This document shows, in pieces, positions 18,340 through 27,929 of a stretch of 64,000 bases of DNA. A program made the translations under genes and the position numbers. Under the pieces are notes generated by a model that saw only the letters and a list, made by a program, of their open reading frames with translations, was not told the origin of the DNA and searched no databases. Location: NCBI GenBank assembly GCA_046260445.1, contig JBHEPF010000145.1, forward strand, positions 12,708-76,707, given 5' to 3'. Positions within the stretch are counted from its first letter, which is position 1. Every line of letters starts with the position of its first letter. This DNA is from F2B08 sp046260445. Its GTDB lineage: Bacteria > Actinomycetota > Actinomycetes > Actinomycetales > Dermatophilaceae.

Positions 18340-19023
18340 ATGTCCGACAGCAAGGCTGTCGAGCCACGCGGCGACGGATCCGCCGACCGGGAGAAGGAGC
18401 CTGGTCTCCTCGCCTCCGTCGCCGGCTTCGGCGTGACCTTCTCGACGATGTTCAAGAAGGTCTACACCGAGGAGTACCCCGAGGAGAAGCGCCCCACTGC
18501 ACCGCGCTTCCACGGTCGGCACCAGCTCAACCGGCACCCCGACGGCCTCGAGAAGTGCGTCGGATGCGAGCTGTGTGCCTGGGCCTGCCCAGCGGATGCG
18601 ATCTTCGTCCAGGGGGCCGACAACGACGACACCCCGATCGAGCTCGGCGGCACGGGACGGTTCTCGCCCGGAGAGCGCTACGGGCGCATCTACCAGATCA
18701 ACTATCTGCGCTGCATCTTCTGCGGTCTGTGCATCGAGGCCTGCCCGACGCGCGCCCTGACCATGACGAACGTCTACGAGCTCGCCGACAACAACCGCGC
18801 GGACCTGATCTTCACCAAGGAGCAGCTCCTCGCGCCCCTCCAGGAGGGCATGCTGTCCCCGCCGTTCCCGATGCCGGAGGGCATGGAGGAGCGCGACTAC
18901 TACCAGGGCAAGGTCGCAAGTGCGACCGACGCCCAGCGGGACTACGTCGAGCAGTATGCGCAGAGCGCCCCGGCGGACGACTCGCCGGGCGAGCCGGTCA
19001 CGACCCCGGGGGAGGCCCGGTGA
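18340..19023 (+). CDS. nuoI: NADH-quinone oxidoreductase subunit I
   Basis: TYKY-type subunit with two [4Fe-4S] clusters (N6a, N6b) that pass electrons toward NuoB. The 227 residues carry Cys73, Cys76, Cys79, Cys83 and Cys125, Cys128, Cys131, Cys135 in two CxxCxxCxxxCP motifs. An acidic N-terminal extension precedes an amphipathic membrane-anchoring helix. The stop overlaps the GTG of nuoJ. Confidence 0.97.
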   Translation: MSDSKAVEPRGDGSADREKEPGLLASVAGFGVTFSTMFKKVYTEEYPEEKRPTAPRFHGRHQLNRHPDGLEKCVGCELCAWACPADAIFVQGADNDDTPIELGGTGRFSPGERYGRIYQINYLRCIFCGLCIEACPTRALTMTNVYELADNNRADLIFTKEQLLAPLQEGMLSPPFPMPEGMEERDYYQGKVASATDAQRDYVEQYAQSAPADDSPGEPVTTPGEAR

Positions 19024-19805
19024 CCACCCCACTCGAGATCGGCGCGGGCGAGACGGTCCTGTTCTGGATCCTCGCCCCGATCAGCGTCATCGCAGCTCTC
19101 GGGCTGCTCTTCGCGCGCAAGTCCGTGCATGCGGCGCTGAGCATGATCCTCGTCATGCTCATCGCGGGGGTCTTCTACATCGCCAACGAGGCGCCGTTCC
19201 TGGGCATCGTCCAGATCGTCGTGTACTCCGGTGCGGTGATGATGCTGTTCCTCTTCGTCGTGATGCTCGTCGGCATCGACGCCTCGGACAGTCTCATCGA
19301 GACGATCAAGGGACAGCGTCTCGCGACCGTCCTGGTGACGCTCGCCCTGCTCGCCCTGCTCACCGTGACCGTCGGTCGGGTCGCCTGGGGTGACTCGGTC
19401 GGGCTCGCCGTGATGAACGCCGAGACCGGCAACGTCACCGGGCTCGCCTACCTCATCTTCGGTCGCTACATCTGGATCTTCGAGGTCAGTGCCCTGCTGC
19501 TCATCACGGCGTCGGTGGCCGCGATGGTGCTGGCGCACCGCACGAGGCTCTCGGCTGCGCCCAGCCAGCGCGCCTGGTCCGAGCGACGCTTCCGCACGGG
19601 CAAGCGCATCACCGGGCTTCCCGTCCCCGGTGTCTACGCGCGACACAACGCCGTCGACACCCCGGCCCTGCTGCCGGACGGCACCCCGTCGGAGCTGTCG
19701 GTGTCCCGTGTCGTCGCCGCGCGGTCCCAGGTCATCTCGCCGGACCGCTATGCGGGCTCCGAGCGCGAGATGGAGCGCGAGATCGAGGAGGGCGGCGAGC
19801 GATGA
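19020..19805 (+). CDS. nuoJ: NADH-quinone oxidoreductase subunit J
   Basis: Membrane subunit with five helices in the first ~170 of 261 residues, including the conserved block IVYSGAVMMLFLFVVML. A polar C-terminal extension of about 90 residues follows, common in actinobacterial NuoJ. GTG 19020 is chosen because it overlaps the nuoI stop and the first helix begins about 15 residues later. It overlaps nuoK by 4 bp. Confidence 0.95.
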   Translation: MTTPLEIGAGETVLFWILAPISVIAALGLLFARKSVHAALSMILVMLIAGVFYIANEAPFLGIVQIVVYSGAVMMLFLFVVMLVGIDASDSLIETIKGQRLATVLVTLALLALLTVTVGRVAWGDSVGLAVMNAETGNVTGLAYLIFGRYIWIFEVSALLLITASVAAMVLAHRTRLSAAPSQRAWSERRFRTGKRITGLPVPGVYARHNAVDTPALLPDGTPSELSVSRVVAARSQVISPDRYAGSEREMEREIEEGGER

Positions 19806-20101
19806 GCCTGGTCAACTACATCTACCTCTCGGTGATCCTGTTCTCGATCGGCGGAGCGGTCGTCCTGACCCGGCGCAACGCGATCATCGTGTTCATGGGG
19901 ATCGAGCTCATGCTCAACGCCGCCAACCTGGCCTTCGTCACCTTCGCCCGGATGCACGGCAACCTCGACGGCCAGGTCATCGCCCTGTTCGTCATGGTCG
20001 TCGCCTCGGCCGAGGTCGTCATCGGGCTGGCGATCATCATGACCATCTTCCGTTCCCGTCGCTCGGCCTCGGTCGACAACGCGAATCTGCTCAAGGCCTG
20101 A
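19802..20101 (+). CDS. nuoK: NADH-quinone oxidoreductase subunit K
   Basis: Small 99-residue membrane subunit with three helices, homologous to MrpC. The conserved acidic residues are in the helices MGIELMLNAANL and VVASAEVVIGLAI, both intact and needed for proton transfer. It overlaps nuoJ by 4 bp; nuoL follows after 13 bp. Confidence 0.97.
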   Translation: MSLVNYIYLSVILFSIGGAVVLTRRNAIIVFMGIELMLNAANLAFVTFARMHGNLDGQVIALFVMVVASAEVVIGLAIIMTIFRSRRSASVDNANLLKA

Positions 20102-20114
20102 GAAGGAGTTCTAG

Positions 20115-22112
20115 GTGACTTTCCTCGCGACTGCGAGCGCTGCTGAGGCTGCGGGAGCTGCACCGGCCTTCGTCTGGCTGCTCATCGCCCTGCCGCTCCT
20201 CGGTGCGGCGATCCTGCTCCTCGGGGGACGCAAGACCGACTCCTTCGGTCCGCTGCTCGCCACCGGACTCTCGTGGGCGAGCTTCGTCCTGGCGATCCCG
20301 CTGCTCATCTCCATGATGGGCCGGGCACCGGAGGAGCGAGCGGTCGAGCACGTCCTGTACTCCTGGATCCCGGCCGGGTCCTTCCAGCTCGACGCCGGAA
20401 TCCTCCTCGACCCGCTGTCGATCTCTTTCGTCCTGCTCATCACGTTCGTCGGCTCGCTCATCCACGTGTACTCCCTCGGCTACATGAAGGACGACCCGAG
20501 CCACGTCCGGCGCCCCGGGCACACCCTCACGGCGTGGGAGGAGAGCCGCGAGCCGTCCGAGCGTCGGCGGTTCTTCGCCTACCTCAACCTCTTCATCGCG
20601 GCGATGCTCCTGCTCGTCCTCGCGAACTCCTACCCGTTGCTCTTCGTCGGCTGGGAGGGCGTCGGTCTGGCGTCCTACCTGCTCATCGGGTTCTGGAACC
20701 ACAACCCGGCGTATGCGACAGCCGCCAACAAGGCGTTCATCGTCAACCGCATCGGTGACATGGGTGTCATCGCCGCGATCATGGCGATGTTCGCCGCCTT
20801 CGGCGCCGTCGACTACGCGGGCGTGAGCGCGGCTGCCGGGGAGGCGAGCACGGGGGTCCTCGTCTTCATCGGCCTGCTGCTCCTCCTCGGGGCCACCGGC
20901 AAGTCCGCCCAGTTCCCGCTGCAGAGCTGGCTCGGGGACGCGATGGCTGGTCCGACCCCGGTGTCGGCGCTCATCCACGCCGCGACCATGGTGACGGCCG
21001 GTGTCTATCTCATCGTCCGCAGCGCTCCCATCTTCGACAATGCGCCGACCGCTCAGACGGCGGTGGCCGTCATCGGTGCGATCACGCTCATCTACGGTGC
21101 GATCGTCGGCATGGCCAAGGACGACATCAAGAAGGCGCTGGCCGCCTCGACGATGTCGCAGATCGGCTACATGATGCTGGCGGCCGGGCTCGGGCCGGCC
21201 GGGTACGCATACGCGATCTTCCACCTGCTCACCCACGGCTTCTTCAAGGCGGGCATGTTCCTCGGCGCAGGGTCGGTCATGCACGGCATGAAGGACGAGG
21301 TGAACATGCGCCGCTTCGGAGGGCTGTCGACCTTCATGAAGGTCACGTGGGTCACCTTCGGGCTGGGCTGGCTCGCGATCCTCGGCGTCCCCCCGTTCTC
21401 GGGATTCTGGTCCAAGGACGCGATCATCGAGACGGCGTTCATGGGCGAGGGCATCAGGCCCTGGCTGCTCGGCGGCGCTGCTCTCGTCGGTGCCGGCATC
21501 ACCGCCTTCTACATGTCCCGCCTGTTCTTCATGACCTTCCATGGCAGGGCCCGCTGGAGTGAAGAGGACTACCACCCGCACGAGGCACCGGCCACGATGA
21601 CCATCCCGATGATCGTCCTGGCGGCGGGCTCGGCCCTCCTCGGGCTCGTCCTCGCCTGGCCGTTCGCCGAGACCAAGCCCATCGTCGCCTGGCTGCGGCC
21701 GGTCGTCGGATACGGCTCCGACTCCGAGCCGGTGCTCGCGATCCCGGTCATCATCGCGCTGACGCTGATCTTCGTCGCCCTCGGGGTCGCCGTCGCCTAC
21801 CTCAAGTACCTGAAGGAGGACGTCCCGGCCGTGGCACCGGTCGGGTCCTGGGCCACCCAGGCGGCTCGCGCGGACCTCTACCAAGAGGAGGTGAACCGGA
21901 CGCTGTTCGAGCAGCCGGGTGTCGCGCTCACCCGCGGTCTGGACTTCGGTGACCGGTCCGGTGTCGACGGCTCGATCAGTGGGTTCGCCACGTGGATCGG
22001 CGACCTGTCCTCCCGGTTGCGCCGCATCCAGAACGGCTTTGCGCGGTCCTATGCCCTGACGATGCTCGCCGGCGTCGTCCTCTTCCTCGGTGCTGTGTGG
22101 GTGGTGCAGTGA
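20115..22112 (+). CDS. nuoL: NADH-quinone oxidoreductase subunit L
   Basis: Antiporter-like proton-pumping subunit at the tip of the membrane arm, 665 residues and about 16 helices. Conserved charged sites are present: GWEGVGLASYLLIGFW, GKSAQFPLQSWLGDAM, KDDIKKALAASTMSQIGYM and HLLTHGFFKAGMFL. The C-terminal lateral helix is present. The start is GTG after an AGAAGGAG ribosome binding site at 20101-20108. The stop overlaps nuoM. Confidence 0.97.
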   Translation: MTFLATASAAEAAGAAPAFVWLLIALPLLGAAILLLGGRKTDSFGPLLATGLSWASFVLAIPLLISMMGRAPEERAVEHVLYSWIPAGSFQLDAGILLDPLSISFVLLITFVGSLIHVYSLGYMKDDPSHVRRPGHTLTAWEESREPSERRRFFAYLNLFIAAMLLLVLANSYPLLFVGWEGVGLASYLLIGFWNHNPAYATAANKAFIVNRIGDMGVIAAIMAMFAAFGAVDYAGVSAAAGEASTGVLVFIGLLLLLGATGKSAQFPLQSWLGDAMAGPTPVSALIHAATMVTAGVYLIVRSAPIFDNAPTAQTAVAVIGAITLIYGAIVGMAKDDIKKALAASTMSQIGYMMLAAGLGPAGYAYAIFHLLTHGFFKAGMFLGAGSVMHGMKDEVNMRRFGGLSTFMKVTWVTFGLGWLAILGVPPFSGFWSKDAIIETAFMGEGIRPWLLGGAALVGAGITAFYMSRLFFMTFHGRARWSEEDYHPHEAPATMTIPMIVLAAGSALLGLVLAWPFAETKPIVAWLRPVVGYGSDSEPVLAIPVIIALTLIFVALGVAVAYLKYLKEDVPAVAPVGSWATQAARADLYQEEVNRTLFEQPGVALTRGLDFGDRSGVDGSISGFATWIGDLSSRLRRIQNGFARSYALTMLAGVVLFLGAVWVVQ

Positions 22113-23647
22113 TGTCCAACGTCCCCTGGCTGACCGTTCTCGGGCTCATCCCCCTCGTGGGTGCCCTGGTCGTCGCCTTCCTTCCGAGCGCCGAGACGGC
22201 GAAGCGAGCCGCGTTGGGCATCTCGCTCGTGACGCTGCTCGTCGGCATCGGGGCGGCGAGCCAGTTCGAGATCGGTTCGGGTGAGCAGTTCCAGCTCACC
22301 GAGCAGCACTCGTGGATCCCGCAGTTCGGGGTCTCGTACGCGCTCGGGGTCGACGGCATCGCCCTCACCCTCATCCTCATGGCACTCGTCCTCACCCCGG
22401 TCACCCTCCTCGCGGCGTGGAACGACCTCGAGGGTGAGGCTGCAGCGGGGCGACGGGTCCAGACGTACTACGCGCTCATGCTCGTCCTGCTCACGTTCAT
22501 GGTCGGCGTGTTCGCTGCGACGGACGTCTTCCTCTTCTACGTCTTCTTCGAGGCGATGCTCATCCCGGTGTACTTCCTCATCGGGTCCTTCGGAGGTGCG
22601 CGCCGTCAGTACGCCGCGGTGAAGTTCCTGCTCTTCTCGCTCCTCGGCGGGCTCATCATGCTCGTTGCGGTCATCGCGCTCTACTTCGTCGGCCCGGGCG
22701 GGGCGGACGGCTTCCTCGTCTCCAACCTCACCGGCATCGACATCGACCCGACCACCGCGAAGTGGCTGTTCGTCGGCTTCTTCATCGCCTTCGCGATCAA
22801 GGCGCCGATGTGGCCGGTCCACACGTGGCTGCCGGATGCCGCCGCGGCGGCCCGTCCAGCGACGGCCGTGCTCCTCGTCGGCATCCTCGACAAGGTCGGC
22901 ACCTACGGCATGATCCGCTTCTGCCTCCAGCTGTTCCCGGAGGCCAGCGTCTGGGCCACGCCCGTCGTGCTCACCCTCGCGGTGATCTCGATCCTCTACG
23001 GGGCCATCCTCGCCATCGCGCAGAGCGACCTCATGCGGCTCATCGCCTTCACGTCGATCAGCCACTTCGGCTTCATCGTCCTCGGCATCTTCGCGATGAC
23101 GACGGTCGGTGGCGCCGGGGCGTCGCTCTACATGATCAACCACGGCTTCTCGACGGCGGCGCTGTTCCTCGTCGCGGCGATGTTCGTCTACCGCAACCAC
23201 GGACGTCAGCACATCGAGGACTTCGGCGGTTGGCAGCGGGTCACCCCGGGTCTGGCCGGGGTCTTCCTCGTTGCCGGCCTCTCCGCGCTCGCCCTGCCGG
23301 GTCTGTCGTCGTTCGTCTCGGAGTTCCTCGTCTTCGTCGGCACCTACCAGCGCTATCCGGTGGCGGCCCTGCTCGCACTGCCCGGTGTCGTCCTCGCGGC
23401 GGTGTACATCCTGTGGATGTACAAGCGCTCGATGACAGGACCCCGTCCCGATCTGGGACGGGTCGTCCCGGACATCACGCTGCGGGAGAAGCTCGTCGTG
23501 GCGCCCCTCATCGCGGCCTTCCTCATCCTGGGCTTCTTCCCGAAGCTCGCCCTGGACGTGATCAACCCGGCGGTCGAGAAGACTCTCGTCCACGTCGGCG
23601 TGGAGGATCCCGCACCCAGCCAAGCCCCGTTGGGGAGTGAAAGGTGA
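22112..23647 (+). CDS. nuoM: NADH-quinone oxidoreductase subunit M
   Basis: Second antiporter-like pump subunit, 511 residues. Family blocks are FFEAMLIPVYFLIG (conserved Glu), FIAFAIKAPMWPVHTWLPDA (conserved Lys) and LIAFTSISHFGFIVLGIF. The position of the usual Lys-Arg pair reads SDLMRLIAF, with Met for Lys. ATG 22112 shares a base with the nuoL stop, and the stop overlaps nuoN. Confidence 0.96.
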   Translation: MSNVPWLTVLGLIPLVGALVVAFLPSAETAKRAALGISLVTLLVGIGAASQFEIGSGEQFQLTEQHSWIPQFGVSYALGVDGIALTLILMALVLTPVTLLAAWNDLEGEAAAGRRVQTYYALMLVLLTFMVGVFAATDVFLFYVFFEAMLIPVYFLIGSFGGARRQYAAVKFLLFSLLGGLIMLVAVIALYFVGPGGADGFLVSNLTGIDIDPTTAKWLFVGFFIAFAIKAPMWPVHTWLPDAAAAARPATAVLLVGILDKVGTYGMIRFCLQLFPEASVWATPVVLTLAVISILYGAILAIAQSDLMRLIAFTSISHFGFIVLGIFAMTTVGGAGASLYMINHGFSTAALFLVAAMFVYRNHGRQHIEDFGGWQRVTPGLAGVFLVAGLSALALPGLSSFVSEFLVFVGTYQRYPVAALLALPGVVLAAVYILWMYKRSMTGPRPDLGRVVPDITLREKLVVAPLIAAFLILGFFPKLALDVINPAVEKTLVHVGVEDPAPSQAPLGSER

Positions 23648-25197
23648 TGCCGGCTGTGTTCGAGGCAGTGGAGATCAACTGGGCGGCCATCGCGCCGATG
23701 CTCTTCGTCATCGGCGGCGGGCTCATCGGCGTCGTTGTCGAGGCGTTCGTCCCACGGCGCAGCCGGCACGTGGTCCAGGTCGCCCTGTCCGTCGTCGCCA
23801 TCGTCGCCGCCTTCGTCGCCCTGGTGACGATCACTCTCGACAACCAGGTCAAGACGCTCGGCGGCTCCGTCGTCGTCGACGGGATGACGGTCTTCATCCA
23901 GGGCACCCTTCTCGTCTTCGGCCTCCTCGGTGTGCTCACCATGGCCGAGAAGTTCGGTGGCGACCGCCCGGACGCCTTCACCCCGATGGGTGCTGCCATC
24001 CCCGGCTCGAGCTACGAGGCAGCAGCCGACCGGGCGGGTCTGGCGACGTCCGAGGTCTTCCCGCTGGCCCTCATCTCGCTCTCGGGCATGATGATGTTCG
24101 TCTCCTCAGGGGACCTCATCACGATGTTCGTCGCTCTCGAGGTGCTCTCGCTCCCGCTCTACGTGCTCGTCGGTCTGGCCCGGCGCCGCAGGCTCCTCTC
24201 GCAGGAGGCCTCGCTGAAGTACTTCCTTCTCGGGGCCTTCTCGAGCGCGTTCTTCCTCTTCGGTGCCGCTCTGCTCTACGGGTACGCCGCCACGACCGAC
24301 CTCGACGGCATCGCGGCCGCGATCGCCTCGCCGTCGCCCGGCCTGGAGCCGCTCCTCGTCCCCGCGATCCTCCTCGTCCTTGTCGGCCTGCTCTTCAAGG
24401 TCGGTGCGGTGCCGTTCCACTCATGGACGCCCGACGTGTACCAGGGGGCCCCCACACCCATCACCGGATTCATGGCCGCCGCGACCAAGGCGGCTGCCTT
24501 CGGCGCGATCCTCCGGTTCACCTATGTCGCCGTCGAGGGCTCACGGTGGAGCTGGGAGGCCGGTGTCGCGGCGATCGCCATCCTCACGATGGTCGTCGGC
24601 GCGGTCCTGTCCGTGACGCAGACCGACATGAAACGGCTCCTCGCCTACTCCTCGGTCGCGCACGCCGGGTTCATCCTCGTCGGTGTCCTCGCGTTCTCTG
24701 CTCTGGGTCTGCGCGGAGTGATGTTCTACCTGCTCGCCTACGGGCTCGCCACGATCGCGGCGTTCGCCATCGTCTCGATGGTGCGACAGGGGGGCTCCGA
24801 GGCCACCCAGCTCTCCCAGTGGGCCGGCCTGGGTCGCCGTCACCCCATCCTCGCGGCGACCTTCGGGTTCCTCCTGCTCGCCTTCGCGGGCATTCCGCTC
24901 ACCTCTGGCTTCACCGCGAAGTTCGCGGTGTTCGCCCCGGCGGTGCAGAGCGGGACGATGGGTGTCGTCCTTGTCGTCATCGGCGTCCTGGCCTCGGCGA
25001 TCACGGCGTTCGTCTACGTCCGGATCATCGTCCTCATGTACTTCTCCGACCCGACGAGCGACGACGTCGTCGCGGTCGAGGCCTCTCCGCTGACGACCGC
25101 TGCGATCGCGGTGGGTGCGGTGGCGACCGTCGTGCTCGGCATCGTCCCCGGGCCGGTGCTCGAGCTGGCCTCCCGCGCGTCGGAGCTCATCCGGTGA
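23644..25197 (+). CDS. nuoN: NADH-quinone oxidoreductase subunit N
   Basis: Third antiporter-like subunit, 517 residues and about 14 helices. Conserved sites are intact: SLPLYVLVGLARR, FKVGAVPFHSWTPDVYQGAP, MAAATKAAAFGAILRF and TDMKRLLAYSSVAHAGFI with its Lys. GTG 23644 overlaps the nuoM stop; ATG 23647 is an alternative. The last nuo gene ends 3 bp before the polyprenyl synthase ATG, so the two share a transcript. Confidence 0.96.
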   Translation: MMPAVFEAVEINWAAIAPMLFVIGGGLIGVVVEAFVPRRSRHVVQVALSVVAIVAAFVALVTITLDNQVKTLGGSVVVDGMTVFIQGTLLVFGLLGVLTMAEKFGGDRPDAFTPMGAAIPGSSYEAAADRAGLATSEVFPLALISLSGMMMFVSSGDLITMFVALEVLSLPLYVLVGLARRRRLLSQEASLKYFLLGAFSSAFFLFGAALLYGYAATTDLDGIAAAIASPSPGLEPLLVPAILLVLVGLLFKVGAVPFHSWTPDVYQGAPTPITGFMAAATKAAAFGAILRFTYVAVEGSRWSWEAGVAAIAILTMVVGAVLSVTQTDMKRLLAYSSVAHAGFILVGVLAFSALGLRGVMFYLLAYGLATIAAFAIVSMVRQGGSEATQLSQWAGLGRRHPILAATFGFLLLAFAGIPLTSGFTAKFAVFAPAVQSGTMGVVLVVIGVLASAITAFVYVRIIVLMYFSDPTSDDVVAVEASPLTTAAIAVGAVATVVLGIVPGPVLELASRASELIR

Positions 25198-25200
25198 GCG

Positions 25201-26229
25201 ATGCCTGCTGAGACGGACGCCCACGTCTCCGACACGCCGGGGGTCATGGGCATCCCTGGAGTCTCGGCCGATCTGCAGACCCGACTCGAGGACGGGATGG
25301 CCCGTGTCGCAGCGGCCTTGCGCGAGGTGGTGCAGCACGAGGACCCGTTCATCGCGGAGGCCTCGGCGCACCTGCTCAACGCCGGGGGCAAGCGGGTCCG
25401 GCCCCTGCTCACACTGCTCGCGGCCGAGCTGGGCGACGGGATCAACGACGACGTCGTCACCGCTGCAGCCGCCGTCGAGCTGACGCATCTCGCCTCGCTC
25501 TACCACGACGACGTCATGGACGACGCCGACGTACGTCGAGGGACACCGAGCGTCAACGCGAGATACGACAACAGCACCGCGATCCTTGTCGGTGACCTGC
25601 TCTTCGGTAAGGCCTCCGAGCTCGTCGCCGATCTCGGTCCCGAGGCCGTCAAGATCCAGGCCCGGACCTTCGTGCGACTCTGCGCCGGCCAGATCCGTGA
25701 CGACCGGCCACATCCCGGCGACGTCGATCCGATGGACTACTACCTCGGGATCCTCGCCGACAAGACCGGGGTCCTCATCGCGACCGCGGCCCGCTACGGA
25801 GCCATGTTCAGCGGCTGTGACGCGGCGACGGTCGACCTGCTGCGGGAGTACGGCGAGCGGGTCGGCATGACGTTCCAGCTCGCCGACGACCTCATCGACA
25901 TCGCGAGCGACGCCGACGACATGGGCAAGCTGCCAGGTGCGGACCTGCGCGAGGGCAAGCGCACCCTCCCCGTGCTCTACGCCCTCGCCTCGGACGACCC
26001 AGCCGACGCCCGGCTGCAGGAGCTGCTGCGCTCCGACCTGTCGACCGACGACGCCGCTCACGCCGAGGCACTCACGCTCCTGCGCCGACACCCGGCCATG
26101 GCCGAGGCTGAGGCACGGACCGCCGCCGTCGCCCGTTCGGCTCGTGAGGCGCTGGCTCCGCTGCCCGACAGTGAGGTCAAGGACGCCCTTGCCCTCTTCG
26201 CCGAGCTCATCGTGGCGCGCGTCGGCTGA
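25201..26229 (+). CDS. polyprenyl diphosphate synthase (trans-prenyltransferase)
   Basis: Builds a long all-trans prenyl diphosphate chain from isopentenyl diphosphate. The 342 residues carry GGKRVRP, the first aspartate motif DDVMD (103-107) and the second DDLID (229-233), which bind the diphosphates through Mg2+. Placement 3 bp after nuoN and near the men genes suggests the product is the menaquinone side chain (hepta- or octaprenyl, like GrcC/HepT), but chain length cannot be read reliably from sequence alone. Confidence 0.92.
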   Translation: MPAETDAHVSDTPGVMGIPGVSADLQTRLEDGMARVAAALREVVQHEDPFIAEASAHLLNAGGKRVRPLLTLLAAELGDGINDDVVTAAAAVELTHLASLYHDDVMDDADVRRGTPSVNARYDNSTAILVGDLLFGKASELVADLGPEAVKIQARTFVRLCAGQIRDDRPHPGDVDPMDYYLGILADKTGVLIATAARYGAMFSGCDAATVDLLREYGERVGMTFQLADDLIDIASDADDMGKLPGADLREGKRTLPVLYALASDDPADARLQELLRSDLSTDDAAHAEALTLLRRHPAMAEAEARTAAVARSAREALAPLPDSEVKDALALFAELIVARVG

Positions 26230-26239
26230 CCGTGTCGTC

Positions 26240-26850
26240 GTGAAGGTGGCGGAGCGGGGCGTGCCGGAGTCGACCGGCCGATGGGACACCGCGACCGCTG
26301 GTCTCATCCCGCCGTTCGCCATCGTCGACCTCGACGCCTTCGACGCGAACGCCGCCGATCGCGTCACCCGTGCCGGCGGCCTCCCGGCCCTCGAGGAGGT
26401 GCGCTCCGACGCCCGGCTGGCCGCGCAGATCACGGTGGCGATCGACTCCGTCGAGCATGTCCGGTTGTATGCGGGACTCGCCGGCGACATCCCGCTCAAG
26501 GTCGCGGTCGACGTCGATGCCTCGCTCCGGCTCGGATGGCTCCATCTCGGGGAGCGGCGCTGGGCCATTCGTACCGCGGAGGAGGCGAGGACCCGTGGCG
26601 CAGGCGGCAACGGAGGCGGGACCGGACGCCTGCACGTGACGCGCGAGGATCCTGCCATCACCGAGCTCGCCGCGGGTTCTGGACTCTACGGGCCCGGGCT
26701 CTTCGACGGCTACGACGCCTTCACGCCCCGGACGGAAAGGCCCGCATGCCAACGCGGGGGAGGCCTGCGAGCGCTTCGCCGAGCTGCATCTCGTCCGGGG
26801 CGACGAGATCGTCGAGACGGTGCCGACCTAGCCCGGCGAGGGCCACTGCT
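26240..26850 (+). pseudogene. Decayed amino-acid deaminase/aldolase-like gene (alanine racemase N-terminal fold)
   Basis: The GTG-started frame at 26240 reads PPFAIVDLDAFDANAADRV, then KVAVDVDASLRLG and RTAEEARTRGAG, then GSGLYGPGLFDGYDAF near 26670-26720. The reading then continues in another frame as HANAGEACERFAELHLV and GDEIVETVPT, reaching a stop (TAG, 26829-26831) where intact relatives continue with Tyr, followed by a GEGHCF end. These are pieces, in order, of the D-serine deaminase/D-threonine aldolase-like family common in actinobacteria (about 400 residues). Only about 200 codons remain: the PLP-lysine region after GG and other segments are missing. So internal deletions, a frameshift and a nonsense codon have accumulated. 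It lies just after the polyprenyl synthase. Confidence 0.75.
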
Positions 26851-26987
26851 TCGGCTGTCGGTCGTGCACCCTCCGCGGCGGTCGACCTTCCCCTCATCCC
26901 ACGAGAGCCGGTTCCCTGGTGGCTCCCCCCGTCGATAGCCAACGTTGTGCCGTCCGTCGCGAGGGAGGGTTCGGCCGAGTGGCGCGC
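26851..26987. other. Intergenic remnant, nothing recognised
   Basis: 137 bp between the pseudogene end and the stop of rarD. I see no terminator-like hairpin, promoter box or coding sequence I can support. Confidence 0.4.
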
Positions 26988-27899
26988 TCACAGCGCGGGG
27001 CGGGCACGGAGCCTGCGACGGTTGACCATGTCGACGGTGAGGATGGCCAACGCGACCCAGACGATGCCGAAGCCGATCCAGCGCTCCCGGGTCATCTGCT
27101 CGTCGAGGACGAAGATCGCGACGAGCAGCTGCAGGACGGGGGTGATGAACTGCATGAGGCCGATGGTCACGAGAGGCACACGCCGCGCCGCGCCGGCGAA
27201 GAGCAGCAACGGGATGGCGGTGATGACCCCCGCGGAGGCGAGCAGCAGGGTGTGGCCCGTTCCGAGCGTGCCGAAGGTCGCCGTGCTTGCCGTCACCCCC
27301 CACACAAGGATCCCGATGGCGAAGGGGGTGAGGATCGCCGTCTCCAGCGCGAGTCCTCGCATGGCCGTCAGCGATGCGCCGACGCGCACCTTGACCAGGC
27401 CGTACAGTCCGAAGGAGAACGCGAGGACGAGTGCGAGCAGCGGCACCGTGCCGGCGCTCACCGACAGGTAGACGCCCGCGAACGCACCGATGAGGACCGC
27501 CACGAGCTGAGGGCGGCGTAGCTGCTCGCGCAGGACGACGACGCCGAGCGCGACTGTGACGATGGGGTTGAGGAAGTACCCGAGGGAGGCCTCGGTGGTC
27601 TGCCCGCTGATGACCGCATACACATAGAAGCCCCAGTTCGAGGCGATGAGACCCGCGGCGGCGACCATGCCGAGCATGAGCCGGCGGTTGCGCAGCACCG
27701 GCCAGAGCCAGCGGAGGTCCCGGCGGACGACGAGGATGAGGCCGCAGAAGACGAGGGACCAGACGATGCGGTGGGCGAGGATCTCCAGGGCCCCGGCCGG
27801 TCGGAGGGCCGCGAAGTACAACGGGAAGAGACCCCAGATCCCGTATGCGGCCAGGACGTATGCGCTGCCCCGGCGGGTCTCATCGGGGCCGGTGATCAC
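26988..27899 (-). CDS. rarD: EamA-family transporter, RarD type
   Basis: Inner-membrane protein of the drug/metabolite transporter superfamily, 303 residues with ten hydrophobic helices in two EamA repeats. Typical RarD blocks include YGIWGLFPLYF near the N-terminus, NWGFYVYAV, LGYFLNPIV and GLMQFITPVLQ. The substrate is unknown; RarD was named from chloramphenicol resistance, but transport of that drug is not established for this family. GTG 27899 is chosen because a TAGTGT box (27906-27911) lies 7 nt upstream, so the mRNA is probably leaderless. Confidence 0.88.
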   Translation of the reverse strand: MITGPDETRRGSAYVLAAYGIWGLFPLYFAALRPAGALEILAHRIVWSLVFCGLILVVRRDLRWLWPVLRNRRLMLGMVAAAGLIASNWGFYVYAVISGQTTEASLGYFLNPIVTVALGVVVLREQLRRPQLVAVLIGAFAGVYLSVSAGTVPLLALVLAFSFGLYGLVKVRVGASLTAMRGLALETAILTPFAIGILVWGVTASTATFGTLGTGHTLLLASAGVITAIPLLLFAGAARRVPLVTIGLMQFITPVLQLLVAIFVLDEQMTRERWIGFGIVWVALAILTVDMVNRRRLRARPAL

Positions 27900-27905
27900 C
27901 AGCCG

Positions 27906-27911
27906 ACACTA
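27906..27911 (-). promoter_or_regulatory. -10 box of rarD, leaderless
   Basis: TAGTGT on the minus strand ends 7 nt before the rarD GTG at 27899. Spacing is the same as for nuoA2, nuoC2 and the ABC exporter. Confidence 0.45.
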
Positions 27912-27929
27912 CTGGACGGTGGGTCCGGC

